A DNA stretch of 64,000 nucleotides from Stagonosporopsis chrysanthemi (GCA_022560025.1 JAFISE010000036.1:124001-188000), one strand, 5' to 3'; shown: positions 46,584-58,428, counted from the first letter of the stretch. Translations and numbers: made by a program. The notes: a model not told the origin generated them from the letters alone.

Positions 46584-48572
46584 CTAAGATGGATGCTTGT
46601 GACGGCCTTTGTTGCCTATCGCATACTCTCCATCCGGGCACCATTCCTCGGGTTGGAAGTCTGGGTTCATGAAGTGCGCCGTGTTGAAGTGCGAGCTAGG
46701 ATTCATTAGACCAGACCTGTGTGCATGCGCCTGATTATACATACTTGCGGAATATGGAAGTCTGAAAAGGCTGGGCCTGATTTGAGAAGCCAAACCCTGG
46801 TTCCAGTTGGTACATAGAAGGCCGGAACGGGAACGGTCCACTGCTTTCGACAGCCAAGGAGGCAGGCCGCTCGACGCTGACAGGGGGAGGCGGCGGCGGT
46901 GCAGGATGCATCGGAAGCGTAATAGGAGGCTGATCAAGCTGAATGCTGTGGTGGCGCGGTGCGCTATACGAGGTTGCTTGACTGCTAGGAATGGGTGTGA
47001 TGAAATCTAGCGAGCTTGTGATTGGAGGCGCAGGCATGGATGCGCTTGGATAAGGTGAGATAGGAGTGGGCTGAGGCTGTGACGCAGGGGTCGGATTGCA
47101 GTCGTAGGAGAGTGAGGCCCATCCTCCCAGGCTTGGACGGCCCATGCCTGGAATCATACTCATGACATCGCCAAAGTTAGAGGCTTGGGGCAGAAACTCG
47201 TCCGTGTAGTTGGTAAAATTGACCTGGAGTGGTGCTTGAGAGGCAACGGGCTGATGGTGGATGGGTGTGGGGACATCTTCCGCCTTGTAGAGGATGTCGT
47301 AGTGGCCTCTGAGCGTGGGAGGTCAGTATAAGGGTAGTGCACTGGTCAATGGGCACTTACGGGCGGTACAGCAATCTCAGCATGGGAGATCCAGGTACTG
47401 TGGGCTCTGCGTAGTAGCTGCGGTTGATCTCCTCTCCCGGAGAGCGGTCAAGATACCATACTTCGAGTCCGAGGCCAGCAGGCTTGACGAGGGCATCGGC
47501 GAGGGCGGCGACACCAACATTGTCAGCCTCGCACTGCGCTGGGTCGATGTTGTTGTTGCAGTACGCCTTGACATCGCCCATGAGGACGAAGTTTCTGTAG
47601 TCGTCTGCATGGTTCTGGACCCAGGCGCTGGCAAGAAGCTGGCCTGGTTAGTGGGAGAGTGCGAGAGAGATTTTGCAGACTTGCCTTGAAGTAGGTGATG
47701 ATGGCCATGGAGATGCCCAGATCGTTGAAGGCCTGGAGCAAGATGTCGGCGGCATTGCCATCCATGGCGTCGACCGAGTGGCCCAGCTTGCGCAGCAGGT
47801 CGAAGGCCTCATCAGCAAAATCAATCCAGATGTCGCGGGAGTAGCCAATGTTGTCGAGCAGGTTGCCCATGGAGATCAGGCGGCCTTCTTCATCTGCGAA
47901 GCGCTGGCCGTCCCCAAGACAGACCAGGGCTTCAAAGTAGGTGAAGGCGATGGCTGGGCATGTTAGCCTAAACAAGCGACGAGCACGAGGCGCTGCAACT
48001 CACCTCGCCAGCCGCAGTGGCCGTCGCCGCGGCAGGTGCGGAAGTAGGCGTACTTGCCGGGCAGGGCGGCTGTCTTGATCCTGTAGACGGGATCGGCGTT
48101 GGCATACTGGGTGGTGATGGCAGCGCTGCTCTGGCGGTCGCCGACAAGCGGACCCTGGCAGCTGTCAATTTGCCGCATTCAGCGAGCAGCAGTGCAGCAG
48201 GTGCAGACTTACAGTGGCTTCGGGCTCATATTCGCTCGCCAGCTTCTGCATGTAGGCATGCTCCTCTTCGGCGGTCATGAATGCGGGGTCTGCCATGCTG
48301 AAGGTCGCGACGCGGCCGTGCGGGTGCGGGTGCTGGTGCTGGTGCTGGTGCTGGCCAGTGTGTTGGTGGTTAAAGGCGGGAGCGTGGGCCGGGGCGCGGA
48401 TTGGTAGCGGCCGACCATACGTTAACCCTGGGTGGGCCGCGCTGCCATAGGCGCTCTGTGCGTGAACTCCATAGTGGCCGCCGAGATGCGCGGCGCCGAG
48501 ACCGTGACCGTGACCATGATCAATGCCGTGAGAGTGGTGGAAGCCCCCCGTCATCACCGACGGGCGACTCAT
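46584..48572 (-). CDS. Otubain-type ubiquitin thioesterase (peptidase C65)
   Basis: Deubiquitinase of the OTUB family. Six exons (introns 46696-46744, 47309-47360, 47639-47684, 47954-48003, 48155-48212) give 577 aa. The N-terminal 95 residues are His/Gly-rich (HSHGIDHGHGHG, HQHTGQHQHQHQHPHPHG) and probably disordered. The OTU domain begins at EYEPEATGPLVGDRQSS. The catalytic Asp/Cys motif is RGDGHCGWR with C167, and the catalytic His355 is in GHYDILY after intron 4. Supporting blocks are YANADPVYRIKTAALPGKY and GDVKAYCNNNIDPAQCEADN. Intron 3 is GC-AG, with donor AG/GCAAGT. A Pro-rich region (PAPPPPPPVSVERP) follows, then a short last exon ending NTAHFMNPDFQPEEW and RHKHPS. Human OTUB1 is 271 aa, so both extensions are fungal. 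Confidence 0.93.
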
Positions 48573-50377
48573 GGTGAGTATGGAGTGGCAGCGAGGACGA
48601 GTGCGTGTTTTGCGGTGCGCTCTGCCCCCCTTTCTGTGCGTGCGAGACAGCGCTGGGGCGACGGTGGGCGGCGTGACTGGCGTTCAAGGCTGGCAATTGG
48701 ACGATCGATTGCACAACAGACTCGGCAGGACGCAGAGGTGGGATGAGTTCAGCTGAGAGCAGCAGTCGTCCACGAGCTCGTTGGAGCAGAGGGCGGCAGC
48801 GTCTTTTAGTAGGTGCAGGATCCACGGCGATGGGCTGGAAGCTGTGTCGTTGCTGTGATACCTACCGGCGTCCAGGGGCACGCAGGTATTTGAGAGAGAC
48901 AGGACTGCTCTTGGCCGCGTGCTGGTGGAATTCGCTCTGCCAGGTACAAGAGCGCTCTGCAACACACTGGCTCCTGGCCGACTGAAACGGCGGCTCTCTG
49001 TTGCACCAGGAGCCTGGAAGACGGGCAGCAGCACAATATCGATCTCGTCAGTGCGAGGGGCGCCTCATGCACATCGAGCGATGGGGCTGCTTCAAGTGAA
49101 ACCGGAGGGAGGAGAGGGCGAGCGTGACGGCGTACAAGAGGGAGGGAATTCCTACCCTCAAGGGCGGTCACAATCAGCACCTGGCAACCTCGAGCAAAAG
49201 AAAAGCAGACATGGCCGCCTTTGACGAGGCACTGCCAGCACTGAGCAACACGCAGGGCATTCACCCCCCCGGCAAAGGCGACATTGCACTGTGCTCTTTT
49301 GCGGGGGGCACAGTATTGCTTCCACCTCGTCTCGTCTAGTACATAGTTCTTACGGGCGCAGTCGAGTGAAATTGGCATATCAACTGACTGCATTATCATA
49401 CTTGGTCGCCAGTCGCGGGCGATCCACAGTCTCACCGAACGGCCCTCCTCGCGAGATTGAGCAGTAGCATTCTGCCAGCGCCGCGAGCCGGGTCAATTGC
49501 GGAGCGTGAGGCTGGTAGTGCATGCAGTAGAGGGGAAGAGATCACGCTGTGTTACGTCGTGGAATGCAGTCGTCGAGCATCATCCGAAGCCTGTACCCCT
49601 GTCGCTTGAGGAAAAAGTGAATTCTCACTTCGTCCCACACACGCCCAGACCGATGATCGCGCGTTTGGCTGCCCCTGTCGCTGTGGGCGTCTGCATACCA
49701 TCATTCGCTCGCAGCAATGTGGCGCCGATGCTGCAGGAAAAAGAACTGCCCGACCCGCGACATCCTGTCGTTGCCGTGCCCCCACGCTGTAAGCGAGCCA
49801 GGGCAGACCGTGAATGGGTGCAGCTATGGGCGCAATCTGATCGTTGAGACCGCGGTTCGTCGCTTGACGAATACCTGCCGGAGCCCTGCGAGCGAGAACC
49901 CGCAGTAGGGTACAGCTCGCTGCTTGTTGAACGCGGCATCAGAGTCACTGCGTCACGGGGACTCACTGCAGTTCGCACATCACGAAACAGAATGGGGCGT
50001 TGGCTGCGGGCGGCTGCTATGACCGTACCCTCGGTTCCTTGGCTGGTTACTTGGGAAAACGAGGCCGACGTTACATACAGAAGCTCACTGCTGACCGAAT
50101 ACCGAATGGGATCGAGGCGCGCAGGTGCACCCGAACATGTCCGCCCCTGCTGGGAGGCCGGCTGTGAATCGCCGCTCAGGTGGTGGGTACTTTCGTCTTG
50201 TGCTACCAGTTGGGCCAACCCTATCCACTGCTTCTGGGGAACCAAGCCGCATGTTTCAATCGTTCAGGTGAGTGAAGCCTCAGTGACGGTAATGTGTAAC
50301 TGACTAGATCCCGTGGTCTTCCCGAATACCCAGACAGAGGTCGTCTTGTGAACCACTCAGAATCCGGTGCCTGCAGG
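48573..50377. other. Intergenic, otubain promoter / CSN2 3' region
   Basis: 1.8 kb between two minus-strand genes. Long overlapping frames reflect G+C-rich composition, not genes. Nothing recognised. Confidence 0.5.
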
Positions 50378-52128
50378 TCATCCTTTGCTCGAAACCCCCA
50401 AGCGGCCCGCGGGACCCTTGCCTTTTGGTCGCCCTGATTTGGATCCCAGGCCATTCATATTCCAAGGTGTACGCTGGCCACCGACTTCGCTTGGGGTAGG
50501 AGCAAATTGAGAGCCGCTCTCGTCCGACTTGAAGCCATCACCATCATTCAGCACCGTCTGCCACAGCGAGCTAATGGCGTTGCTCCACTCCCTCATCGCT
50601 TGGACCCTGCCCATGTCGGTACTACTCTCGACCTCCACCGTTCCGTTCTGCTGGTTGATCTTGCCGTGCAACCGCTTGTCAACGATCAAGAACCCCACAA
50701 TTTCCTGGACCTCGGGAAGGGAGATCTTGAGTTGCTTCGAGATGAACGCTAAGGTGAACCGTGTATAGGGCGCAACAAGCTTGATTACGGCCTTTGTGCG
50801 TACATTTCGCGTGACTTCATCAATATTCTCTGCGATGAACGGGTCCTGGAGCAAGTCCTGGTTGTTCTGCAAGATCTTCTCATACTCGTGAATGTCCTCG
50901 CGCTGATATGCGTTAACAAGGTCAGTCATGGTTGAGATGCGGGGGTCATTCTGGTAGGGCTTGGTCTCCTGTGAATCAAACGGGTTGATGTCGGAACCCG
51001 ACAGCATTGTTGCAAGGACCAGATACTTCAGTACCTGGATCCGCTGCAGCGATCCAGCCTCGTCGTAGTTCTTGAAACTCTCAAAAAAGTCACTCTGCGC
51101 CCCCTTCCAGTTTTCTGTGCCGCATTAGCGCCGGGCCCGTGTCTCAGAAGAAGGATACTTGCCTTCGCTCATGTGCATTTTGCCACCACATTCTCGGATG
51201 ATACCCATGATCTTGGGATGCGGGACGGCAGATTTGACCTTAAGCGCCCGCTGGTACAGCGCCTGCAGATGGTGAGCGGACCGTGCCTCTGATTGATGGA
51301 GGCAGCAATACGAACCTTTAGGCGCTTATTGTTCCTGGTCTCTGCGTACATCAGAATTTCCAGCGAGTAGACCTCCAATGAATATGTGCCTTTGCTTGGA
51401 TCGTCCGTACCGTCGTCCCTCTGACAAGTTTTGTGCAACTCACGGAGCTTCTCTGTCAATTGACGGTAGTCCTTCCTATCCAACCACAGTCTTGCGAGCT
51501 TGATGTTTGTCTTGAGCCACAACCGTTCGTTGTTGGTGCTCTGGAAAATGTCGAGAGTCAAGGCATAGAACTTCTCCATGCAGCGATACGCTTCGGCATC
51601 CTCGGCAGCCTTTTCAATAAAGTCGAGCATGTTGTTGATGGACTTTTCGGAATAGTTACGTGTAACAGCCGACTTGACGTAGGTGAGTAGCTCTTTGTAG
51701 TGTTCTACAGCCTTTTCTGATGTTAGTGAAAAGCATGAATACAGTACCCACAGCAAATACCTGGTCATATCGCGCCAGCTTGAACTCGAGCTTGATGGCC
51801 TGCTTCAGACCTTTGAACCCCCTGCATGTATATCAGCGCCTACTCTGGAGACAATCTCTCTTCAGAGCGATCGTACCAATCTGACTTCTCCTCCTCCAGT
51901 GCAGGCATTCCTAGGAACTCGTCTATAGCCACCTCCGGATCATCAGCCTTCAGCTGCTTCGCATTGTAGTACTTGTTCTCGATATCGACGTCGCCGCTCT
52001 CCTCGTCATCGTCGTCTTCGTATTCGAAATCGTACCTGAATTCTTGTCAGCCTGGGCGATGAAGCGGGATTACCAATCACATACTCCTCCTCCCCAGAGT
52101 CTTGCATGAAATCATCGTCGTCAGACAT
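50378..52128 (-). CDS. csnB: COP9 signalosome subunit 2 (CSN2)
   Basis: PCI-domain subunit of the COP9 signalosome, which removes NEDD8 from cullins. Six exons (introns 51115-51162, 51263-51315, 51712-51760, 51822-51876, 52036-52084) give 498 aa, the usual length. The start is acidic (MSDDDDFMQDSGEEEYDFEY), then KYYNAKQLKADDPEVAIDEF and GFKGLKQAIKLEFKLARYDQ. A TPR-like helical array follows (HYKELLTYVKSAVTRNYSEK, NNMLDFIEKAA, KTNIKLARLWLDRKDYRQL). Next come SDFFESFKNYDEAGS, then LKYLVLATMLSGSDINPFDS, and the PCI winged helix RFTLAFISKQLKISLPEVQE. The tail is Gly/Lys/Ser-rich. Intron 5 (51115-51162) uses a GC donor (GAAG/GCAAGT). In aspergilli CSN links light, sexual development and secondary metabolism. 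Confidence 0.95.
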
Positions 52129-53253
52129 GGTGTGGCGCAGGTATTGTAGGCGTCGCTGGGTGTGGTTGGACGTTGCTGGGCGTGACTGAAGCTGTAGTCG
52201 CGTTAGAGGTAGTGTGTCGGATGGTTTGCGGGTGGTCAAGTGGTTGCTGTGAAGGACAAGGTGCGATTGTTTGTTCACCAAGACGGTGTTGCCTGCGGTC
52301 GACGGTCCCCGCGATAGTGGCAGGTGGGGCCCGCTAGCTCGGCTTCGCGCCGAATCGATATTCCACTCCTATGCCTGGGAACTTCGATGTCGAGATCGCA
52401 TGGAGAGTTTTCACTATACTCGTTGAGTTTTAAGAATGCGAACATATGTGCAGATGGCTGTACTGCAAGTTCACAACCAGAGTTCTGACAAGCCATTGTG
52501 CGTAGCGAACATGATTCACCAGCAGCATTGTCTGCCAGTGTGGTGCCAGAGACGTTCGACCGGCGCTGCATGTGAATGTCAAGAGCATTCAACAATTCGG
52601 GACGGTGATGCACAATCTGCAGTCCCCAGCCTTCTCATTTGTTCACAGGCACGTGGTGGACCTCCAGGTCGATCAAGCTCATGATAGCATCGGACAGCCT
52701 CGAGCGCCTCCCGTTTGGCTGCTGCTGTTCGCTGCGATCATCCAGGCCTGCGCCGTCACTTCTTGCTCATTGACGTTGTTGAATAATATACGCTCTGCAG
52801 CACTGCTGTCAGTGGACAGCACCTACACACGACGTCATTGCCAGCACTACCAGCGCAGCATTTTCCAGAGGCCTTTGTGAGTGTGCATCCAAGCTTCTTT
52901 CCATTTGCCGCGGTGCTAGCAAATGCACTGCGCCTCGCTCCAGCGGAGTCGTGGTGGGCGGCCATGGTTCGCGGAGGCGTCGCTGATTTGACTCTAGATT
53001 AGGTTTAACGCCGCTCTCGATCGCCCTCCCCCATCGCTACCAAAGACATTCGCAAGCCCAGCTCTAGAACGCCTCCTCACTCTGCCCTACTCATCAGACC
53101 CCGCCAGCCTCTGTTTGGTGTGCGACGCTTACTCTCCAACCTCCGCACCGCTTACGACCAACGTCAACCTTCGTGTCACCACTGCGCGCGCACGCCTCCT
53201 TAGGCCAACAACACCTCGAATCGAACGCCGAGTCCGCCCTTCCCCCCGTGAAG
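52129..53253. other. Intergenic, divergent promoter region
   Basis: 1.1 kb between divergent CSN2 and Rho3 genes. Pyrimidine-rich tracts lie upstream of both starts. No gene. Confidence 0.5.
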
Positions 53254-54209
53254 ATGCCTCTGTGTGGTGGAACAAAGTCGGTGCAGCGCAAGCTGGTACT
53301 CCTGTACGTTTCCAATTACTGGACGAGGGCAGCATAGCTTGCTCGCACATCACGAAGCGTTGAAGCAGGCTAACGCGCACATCTGACAGCGGCGATGGCG
53401 CATGCGGCAAGACGTCTTTATTAAACGTCTTTACAAGAGGGTATGTTTCTCTAGAATGCAGATCGTCGGGGCAGGATAATTTCTAACACTTTACAGATAC
53501 TTCCCAACAGTGTAGTGAGTGATGCGCCCCTGAAATATGCGCACATAGATTAACCGCAGTCCACCTCAGCGAGCCTACAGTATTCGGTAAGCACAAAGCA
53601 CATCAGCTTAGTAAAGGACCACCAGACTAACGTGCGCCCAGAAAACTATGTCCATGGTTTGTCCACCTGCGCCTTCTTGATGAATTGGTCGCCTGACACA
53701 CGTCACAGACATCTACATCGACAACACCCATGTTGAACTGAGCTTGTGGGACACTGCAGGACAAGAGGAATTCGATAGGCTACGATCACTCAGCTACGAT
53801 GACACCCACGCTATCATGCTGTGTTTCTCCGTCGATTCTCCGGACTCGCTCGAAAACGTTGAGACCAAGTGGGTTGGCGAAATCGCCGAAAATTGTCCCA
53901 ACGTCAAGCTTGTTCTGGTCGCTTTGAAGTGCGACTTGAGAAAGCGCGAAGACGACGATGCCGAAGATGCGGAGCCCGAGAAGCCGTGCATCGACTATGA
54001 GGAGGGCCTCCGAGTGGCAGAGAAGATCAAGGCGCTGCGATATCTTGGTACGACAAAGTCGCATTCGAGCGAACTTTCCACTAATGCATTGGACAGAGTG
54101 CTCGGCTATGAAGAACCGTGGCGTCAACGAAGCTTTTACAGAAGCTGCCCGTGTTGCCCTGCAGGTTAAGACCAGCAAGGACAAGAGCGGCGGCTGCACG
54201 ATTCTTTGA
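53254..54209 (+). CDS. rho3: Rho3-type small GTPase
   Basis: Rho-family GTPase controlling polarised exocytosis and actin at hyphal tips. Seven exons (introns 53304-53389, 53441-53496, 53515-53569, 53587-53641, 53657-53708, 54048-54096) give 200 aa. Start MPLCGGTKSVQRKLVLL; P-loop GDGACGKT at 18-25; switch I region YFPTVYEPTVFENYVHDIYI; switch II WDTAGQEEFDRLRSLS; Gly/Ala base motifs ALKCDL and ECSAMK. An acidic insert KREDDDAEDAEPEKP sits in the Rho insert region. The C-terminus is CTIL, a CaaX box favouring geranylgeranylation. Exons 2-5 are 51, 18, 17 and 15 nt. The three microexons together encode only about 17 residues around the effector loop; each junction keeps frame and restores conserved residues. 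Confidence 0.95.
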
Positions 54210-55215
54210 TCTCACACATACTCAAGACCTCCCAACCGCAACGCCATTGGATCCCCTGCACACTTACACCATCTTTTACATTCCTGCACAAGCCGACATG
54301 ACCATCTCCCGATATGTCATTTTGCGTCGCCCCGTTCATACCCTTCTTTACATCGTTTACTTTTAGCAGATGTCGTGGATCTTAGCGAAAAGCTTTCAAT
54401 CTTGACGGAGCTCTCGTCCGAGTTGCAGGAAGACGAAAAGCGCACGAGACACGAGCTTTCAGGCCGGCTTCGTTCTCGTGATTGACAGTCCTTGCGTTAT
54501 TGATTTTTTTTTGCCTAGAGCCATTTTTTCTTCGCCTCATACCGTTTTTATTGTACATGCTTACCTAGGCTTTGGCTTTGGCTTATTGTTTAATCAGTTT
54601 GTTTGTGTATGGCCGGGGGGAGGGACGTGTGTAATTGATGAACCTTGAATAGATCGCATACTCCACTGTACTGCCACTTGGATGACTGATAACTTGTGAC
54701 GAACTATAAGGGTGCATTGCAGTGTTGTAGTTGATATTAGTACTCAAGCGCTTGAGTCTGTCCTTAGGGATTAGAAGGTTCAGGTGGACACACGTTAGTT
54801 CTGTCAATCTTGAATTGAGGGGCGCTTTATTCAAGCATTGTGCAGAGTACGCAAGGAGATCAGCGTCAATCAATGGCAGTCAAACGAATGTTTTCTCAAT
54901 GTTTACAGCGAGACTTTACAAGAGTACCACCCACACGACACAATATGCACAAATGTGGATGTTCATGGGTATTTGGTATGGACTGGGACTGGAGGATGAT
55001 ATTTCATTGGCGTGAGGGGTAACTCATAGCCATGTTGGCACACCAAGTCTGCACCAGAAAATTCGCCGCTTCCATGCTGGTGAAGGTGCAGAAGAGAGAG
55101 AAAAGTTCGAGATCCGAGAAACCACGCCGTTGCCCATCCGTTCCCATTTTGCCTTTGCCGTTCCGCTACCGACCGTCCACAGACTAGCAGTCGCACTCGC
55201 AAGCCGCGTCGCCGC
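54210..55215. other. Convergent intergenic
   Basis: 1.0 kb between the stops of Rho3 and the eL21 gene. T-rich stretch at 54505-54530, plausibly 3' UTR/polyadenylation region of Rho3. No gene seen. Confidence 0.55.
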
Positions 55216-55808
55216 TTAGATCGTTGTCTCGTAGGGTACCGGTGTGATGTTCTCCGGCTTGTTGTCCTTCAGGCTGATGGTCCTGGCCTCACGGGGCTGT
55301 GCAGGCAGGCGCTTCATCAGCTGCTTCTCGCCCGTCTCCTTAGCCTTCTGCTGCTTGGCGAAGTTGAGCTTGACACGCTTGAGGAAGTCCTCGCGCGAGC
55401 GGGAGTGGCGGACGTGTTCGATGCGGACGTTGATGCGCTTCTCCATGTATCGGTTGCCGACCTGCTTGTGGAGAATGACACCGACAGACGACTTGGTGAC
55501 GTTGTAGACAATGCCAGTCTTGCCGTGGTAGACCTTGTAGGGCATACCCTTCTGGACAGCACCTGCGCGTTATATGAGTACTCTGTTGCAAATTTTCCAC
55601 GCTCGGATTCCTGGCGTACCGTTGGCAACAACATCGACGATGTCACCGACCTTGTACTGCTTGAGGTAGGTCGAGAGAGGGATCATTCCCTTCTTCTTGA
55701 AGTCCCTGGAGAAGCTGCGGGCAGTCAGCGGACGGGCGCCATTCCAATGCAGCAATCCTCAACGTACGCATAGCGCGTACCCGCGCGGAGACCGGCTGCG
55801 TGACCCAT
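55216..55808 (-). CDS. rpl21: 60S ribosomal protein eL21
   Basis: Cytosolic large-subunit protein. Three exons (introns 55563-55619 and 55715-55767) give exactly 160 aa, the standard length. It starts MGHAAGLRAGTRYA/FSRDFKKKGM and continues LSTYLKQYKVGDIVDVVANG/AVQKGMPYKVYHGKTG. Then come VGVILHKQVGNRYMEKRINV and RIEHVRHSRSREDFLKRVK, ending PENITPVPYETTI. All match eL21. It is divergently arranged with the uS4 gene, with only 215 bp between start codons. Confidence 0.97.
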
Positions 55809-56023
55809 TGTGACTGTGTGTGTTGGCGGTTAGTTAGTCCTGGTGTTGAAGGTCAACTTGATGTTCAAAATTGCAAGAGCCGTGGGCTGCGACTGCCTCG
55901 CTTAGCGATCCACTCGCGCCTTCCCTGCCATTGGCCGGACGGTGCAAGCGCGTCCGTGCACGCACAGTGCACCTTCTAATTCTCAGAACACCAACGAACT
56001 TTCCCAATCCAACGACAACAACA
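55809..56023. promoter_or_regulatory. Compact bidirectional promoter of eL21 and uS4
   Basis: 215 bp separate the start codons of two ribosomal protein genes transcribed in opposite directions, so both core promoters and 5' UTRs must fit here. The uS4 side has a CA-rich leader (CCAACGACAACAACA) right before the ATG, typical of highly translated fungal mRNAs. No TATA box is evident. Co-regulation is inferred. Confidence 0.7.
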
Positions 56024-56806
56024 ATGGCGCCCCGTTCCTACTCGAAGACGTACAGCGTCCCCCGTCGTCCTTTCGAGTCCGCTCGTCTGTACGTATTTAT
56101 AATCCACGGCCACTGAGCGCGAGCTTGCTCCGCTTACGTCTGGGACACCTGGTTAATGGAGGAACAGGGACACTGAGCTCAAGCTCGTCGGCGAGTATGG
56201 TCTGCGCAACAAGCGCGAGGTGTGGCGCGTCCAGCTCACCCTCTCCAAGATCCGTCGTGCTGCCCGGTAAGCATTCTTTCTACCCCCGTGCTGCGCTGAC
56301 ATGCGCACCATGGCCGCAAATTTCTGACTTGCAGCGCAGTTCGCTCTTGACTCTCGACGAGAAGGACCCCAAGCGCCTTTTCGAGGGTAACGCTCTCATC
56401 CGCCGTCTCGTCCGTTCCGGTGTCCTCGACGAGTCCCGCATGAAGCTCGATTACGTCCTGGCTCTTAAGATCGAGGACTTCTTGGAGCGCCGCCTCCAGA
56501 CCTGCGTCTACAAGCTCGGTCTCGCCAAGTCTATTCACCACGCTCGTGTGCTCATCCGTCAGCGCCACATCCGGTATGCAGTCCCGGAGTTGCCATACAA
56601 AGAAAGCAATACTAACAGTCTGCAGTGTTGGCAAGCAGATCGTCAACGTTCCTTCTTTCATGGTCCGTCTCGACTCCCAGAAGCACATCGACTTCGCCCT
56701 TACCTCGCCCTTCGGTGGAGGCCGCCCCGGTCGCGTCAGGAGGAAGAAGGCCGCCGCTGCCAACAAGGGTGGTGATGACGATGCCGCTGAGGACGACGAG
56801 GAGTAA
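56024..56806 (+). CDS. rps9: 40S ribosomal protein uS4 (RPS9)
   Basis: Small-subunit protein involved in decoding fidelity and early 40S assembly. Four exons (introns 56089-56167, 56267-56339, 56574-56625) give 192 aa. Sequence blocks: MAPRSYSKTYSVPRRPFESA, then ELKLVGEYGLRNKREVWRVQ, RRAAR/SLLTLDEKDPKRLF, and the S4 RNA-binding fold ERRLQTCVYKLGLAKSIHHA with VLIRQRHIR/VGKQIVNVP. It ends in a basic GGGRPGRVRRKK segment and an acidic DDDAAEDDEE tail. The third acceptor is the second AG (CGCAG), because the first would give an early stop. Standard length. Confidence 0.96.
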
Positions 56807-57180
56807 ATCCTACGTCAAAGGGAATGATTCATGGGTGACCGGCGTTGGGCATGACGGGATGACATTTCGGGCACGTGTGCTGTCTACGACTTTAGTATAT
56901 CCCGCGCGGTTTCGACTGGTAGAAGGCCTGCAAAAGCAGCATGTAGCCTTTCTGCCCAAAAATTTCAAGCTGCCATCATCCGCTCTTCCGCACTGCGTGA
57001 CCCGTTACGACCTCTCGAATTGCAGTTTACCCATCTGCCGCTTGATTGCTTAGCACTGTGGAGCAGACCCTGTAGATCTCTGTCTATACTGGTAAAGCAC
57101 AGTGGTGTCCATGCATGTAATGATATCCACCCGACTCTTAGCTATTGGATCTGATCTATCGATTGCCAGGTCTAGTCAAT
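56807..57180. other. Convergent intergenic
   Basis: 374 bp between the stops of uS4 and the acetyltransferase gene. Nothing recognised. Confidence 0.5.
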
Positions 57181-57919
57181 CTATTTTTCTTCAACGTACT
57201 CCTCAGGGACTGGCGAGACCTTCTTGACCATCTTAGCCGGCTGACCCATAGCAACGCTGAACTCAGGAATATCCTTGGTCACCACACTCATAGCCCCGAT
57301 CGTACATCCCCTCCCAATTGTGACCCCTGGCAAAATTACCACATTCCCACCAATCCAGCAATCATCCCCCACCACAACCGGCCGTCCATACTCGATATCC
57401 TCACGCCGACTCTGCACCTCCGCCTCATGCGTGGCAGCAAAGATGCTCACGTTAGGCCCGAACATGCAGCGGTCTCCAATAGTGACGAGACTGCAGTCGA
57501 GGATAGTGAGGTTAAAGTTCGCATAGAAGCGCGCGCCGAGCGAGATGTTGCACCCGTAGTCGATGTTAAAGGGGGGCTCGATGAAGATCTTGTCGTCGCC
57601 CAGGTGGCCGATGATGCCCTTCAGCAGCTTTAGGCGCTCGGCTTGCATCACTTCGAAACCAGAATCTGGGTCTGTAGAGTCGGGAGGGAACCACGTGTTG
57701 AATTTGTGCGCGAAGGCGCGGGCGCGATAGCGGGCGCGATTTAACTCAGGCGAGAAGGAGGCGTAGCTGGGGAGGGTGAGTTTATCTATCGAGAAGGTAT
57801 GGGAGGGGAAGTATGTACAGCATGCCTGAGATCATCTTCTCGTACTCTTCGCACCAAGGCACATGGTTGAGGGCTTTCGCTTTCTCGAGCTCTTGTGTGT
57901 TCTTCTGCGTGGCTGCCAT
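57181..57919 (-). CDS. Maltose/galactoside O-acetyltransferase-like enzyme
   Basis: Left-handed beta-helix acetyltransferase transferring acetyl from acetyl-CoA to sugars. Two exons (intron 57767-57818) give 228 aa. A Mac (maltose acetyltransferase) N-terminal domain at about 20-80 reads VPWCEEYEKMISGMLYASFS and ARYRARAF. The hexapeptide-repeat helix follows, with FNIDYGCNISLGARFYANFN, then VTIGDRCMFGPNVSIFAATH (the catalytic His is the last residue). After it come VVVGDDCWIGGNVVILPGVT and IGRGCTIGAMSVVTKDIPEF, closing with GQPAKMVKK. All expected active-site elements are present. Fungal homologues are common and poorly studied. The enzyme resembles bacterial LacA/Maa/NodL, and similar genes in ascomycetes may be of bacterial origin, which I cannot test here. 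Confidence 0.93.
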
Positions 57920-58428
57920 TGTGTGCTGTAAGTCGGGCGTCTGGCAGAAGAATAAAGGCAGGATGAGTTCACTTTCGTGTTTCTAGCTAAATACTTGCCA
58001 TTACCATAGCTTCCACGTTGCGTCGTCGTTCCTACTACCGGACACCCAGCATGTGAGGTGGGGCACTGATGGATTTGGAAGTATCTCGCACTTTAGTGCC
58101 AGATTTAGCGTACATTTGCCTGCTGGCAGAGTCGCCGCAATGCGCAACAACTGACACTGTGGACTTTTAGCAGATGAATTACGCGGATGGAGTTTCGGAA
58201 CGACTTCTGACGAATCATAGGGTTGCGTGAAGGTAGTCGCGATTGACGTCGCGCCGGCTTTTGCGCTGAGGAGAGGACACGAAGTTTGAATATTCTTCAT
58301 TTCTCTTGGCCATGGCCCGACCGTTACGGCCACTACTGGTATCTGGTTTCGTCCAGAGAAGTATGGGGAAAGACACACCAGGGCCGCAGCGTCGAAGGTA
58401 TACCAACTTCGCGCAGATCAGTGCTGTA
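57920..58428. other. Intergenic next to the transposon
   Basis: 509 bp from the acetyltransferase start to the transposon end. No gene. The base composition looks normal up to about 58470 and then changes abruptly inside the element. Confidence 0.5.

Noticed and set aside
49625..50245. 206-aa minus-strand frame between otubain and CSN2
   Set aside because: Starts without a clear ATG, overlaps frames on the plus strand and has no recognisable domain.
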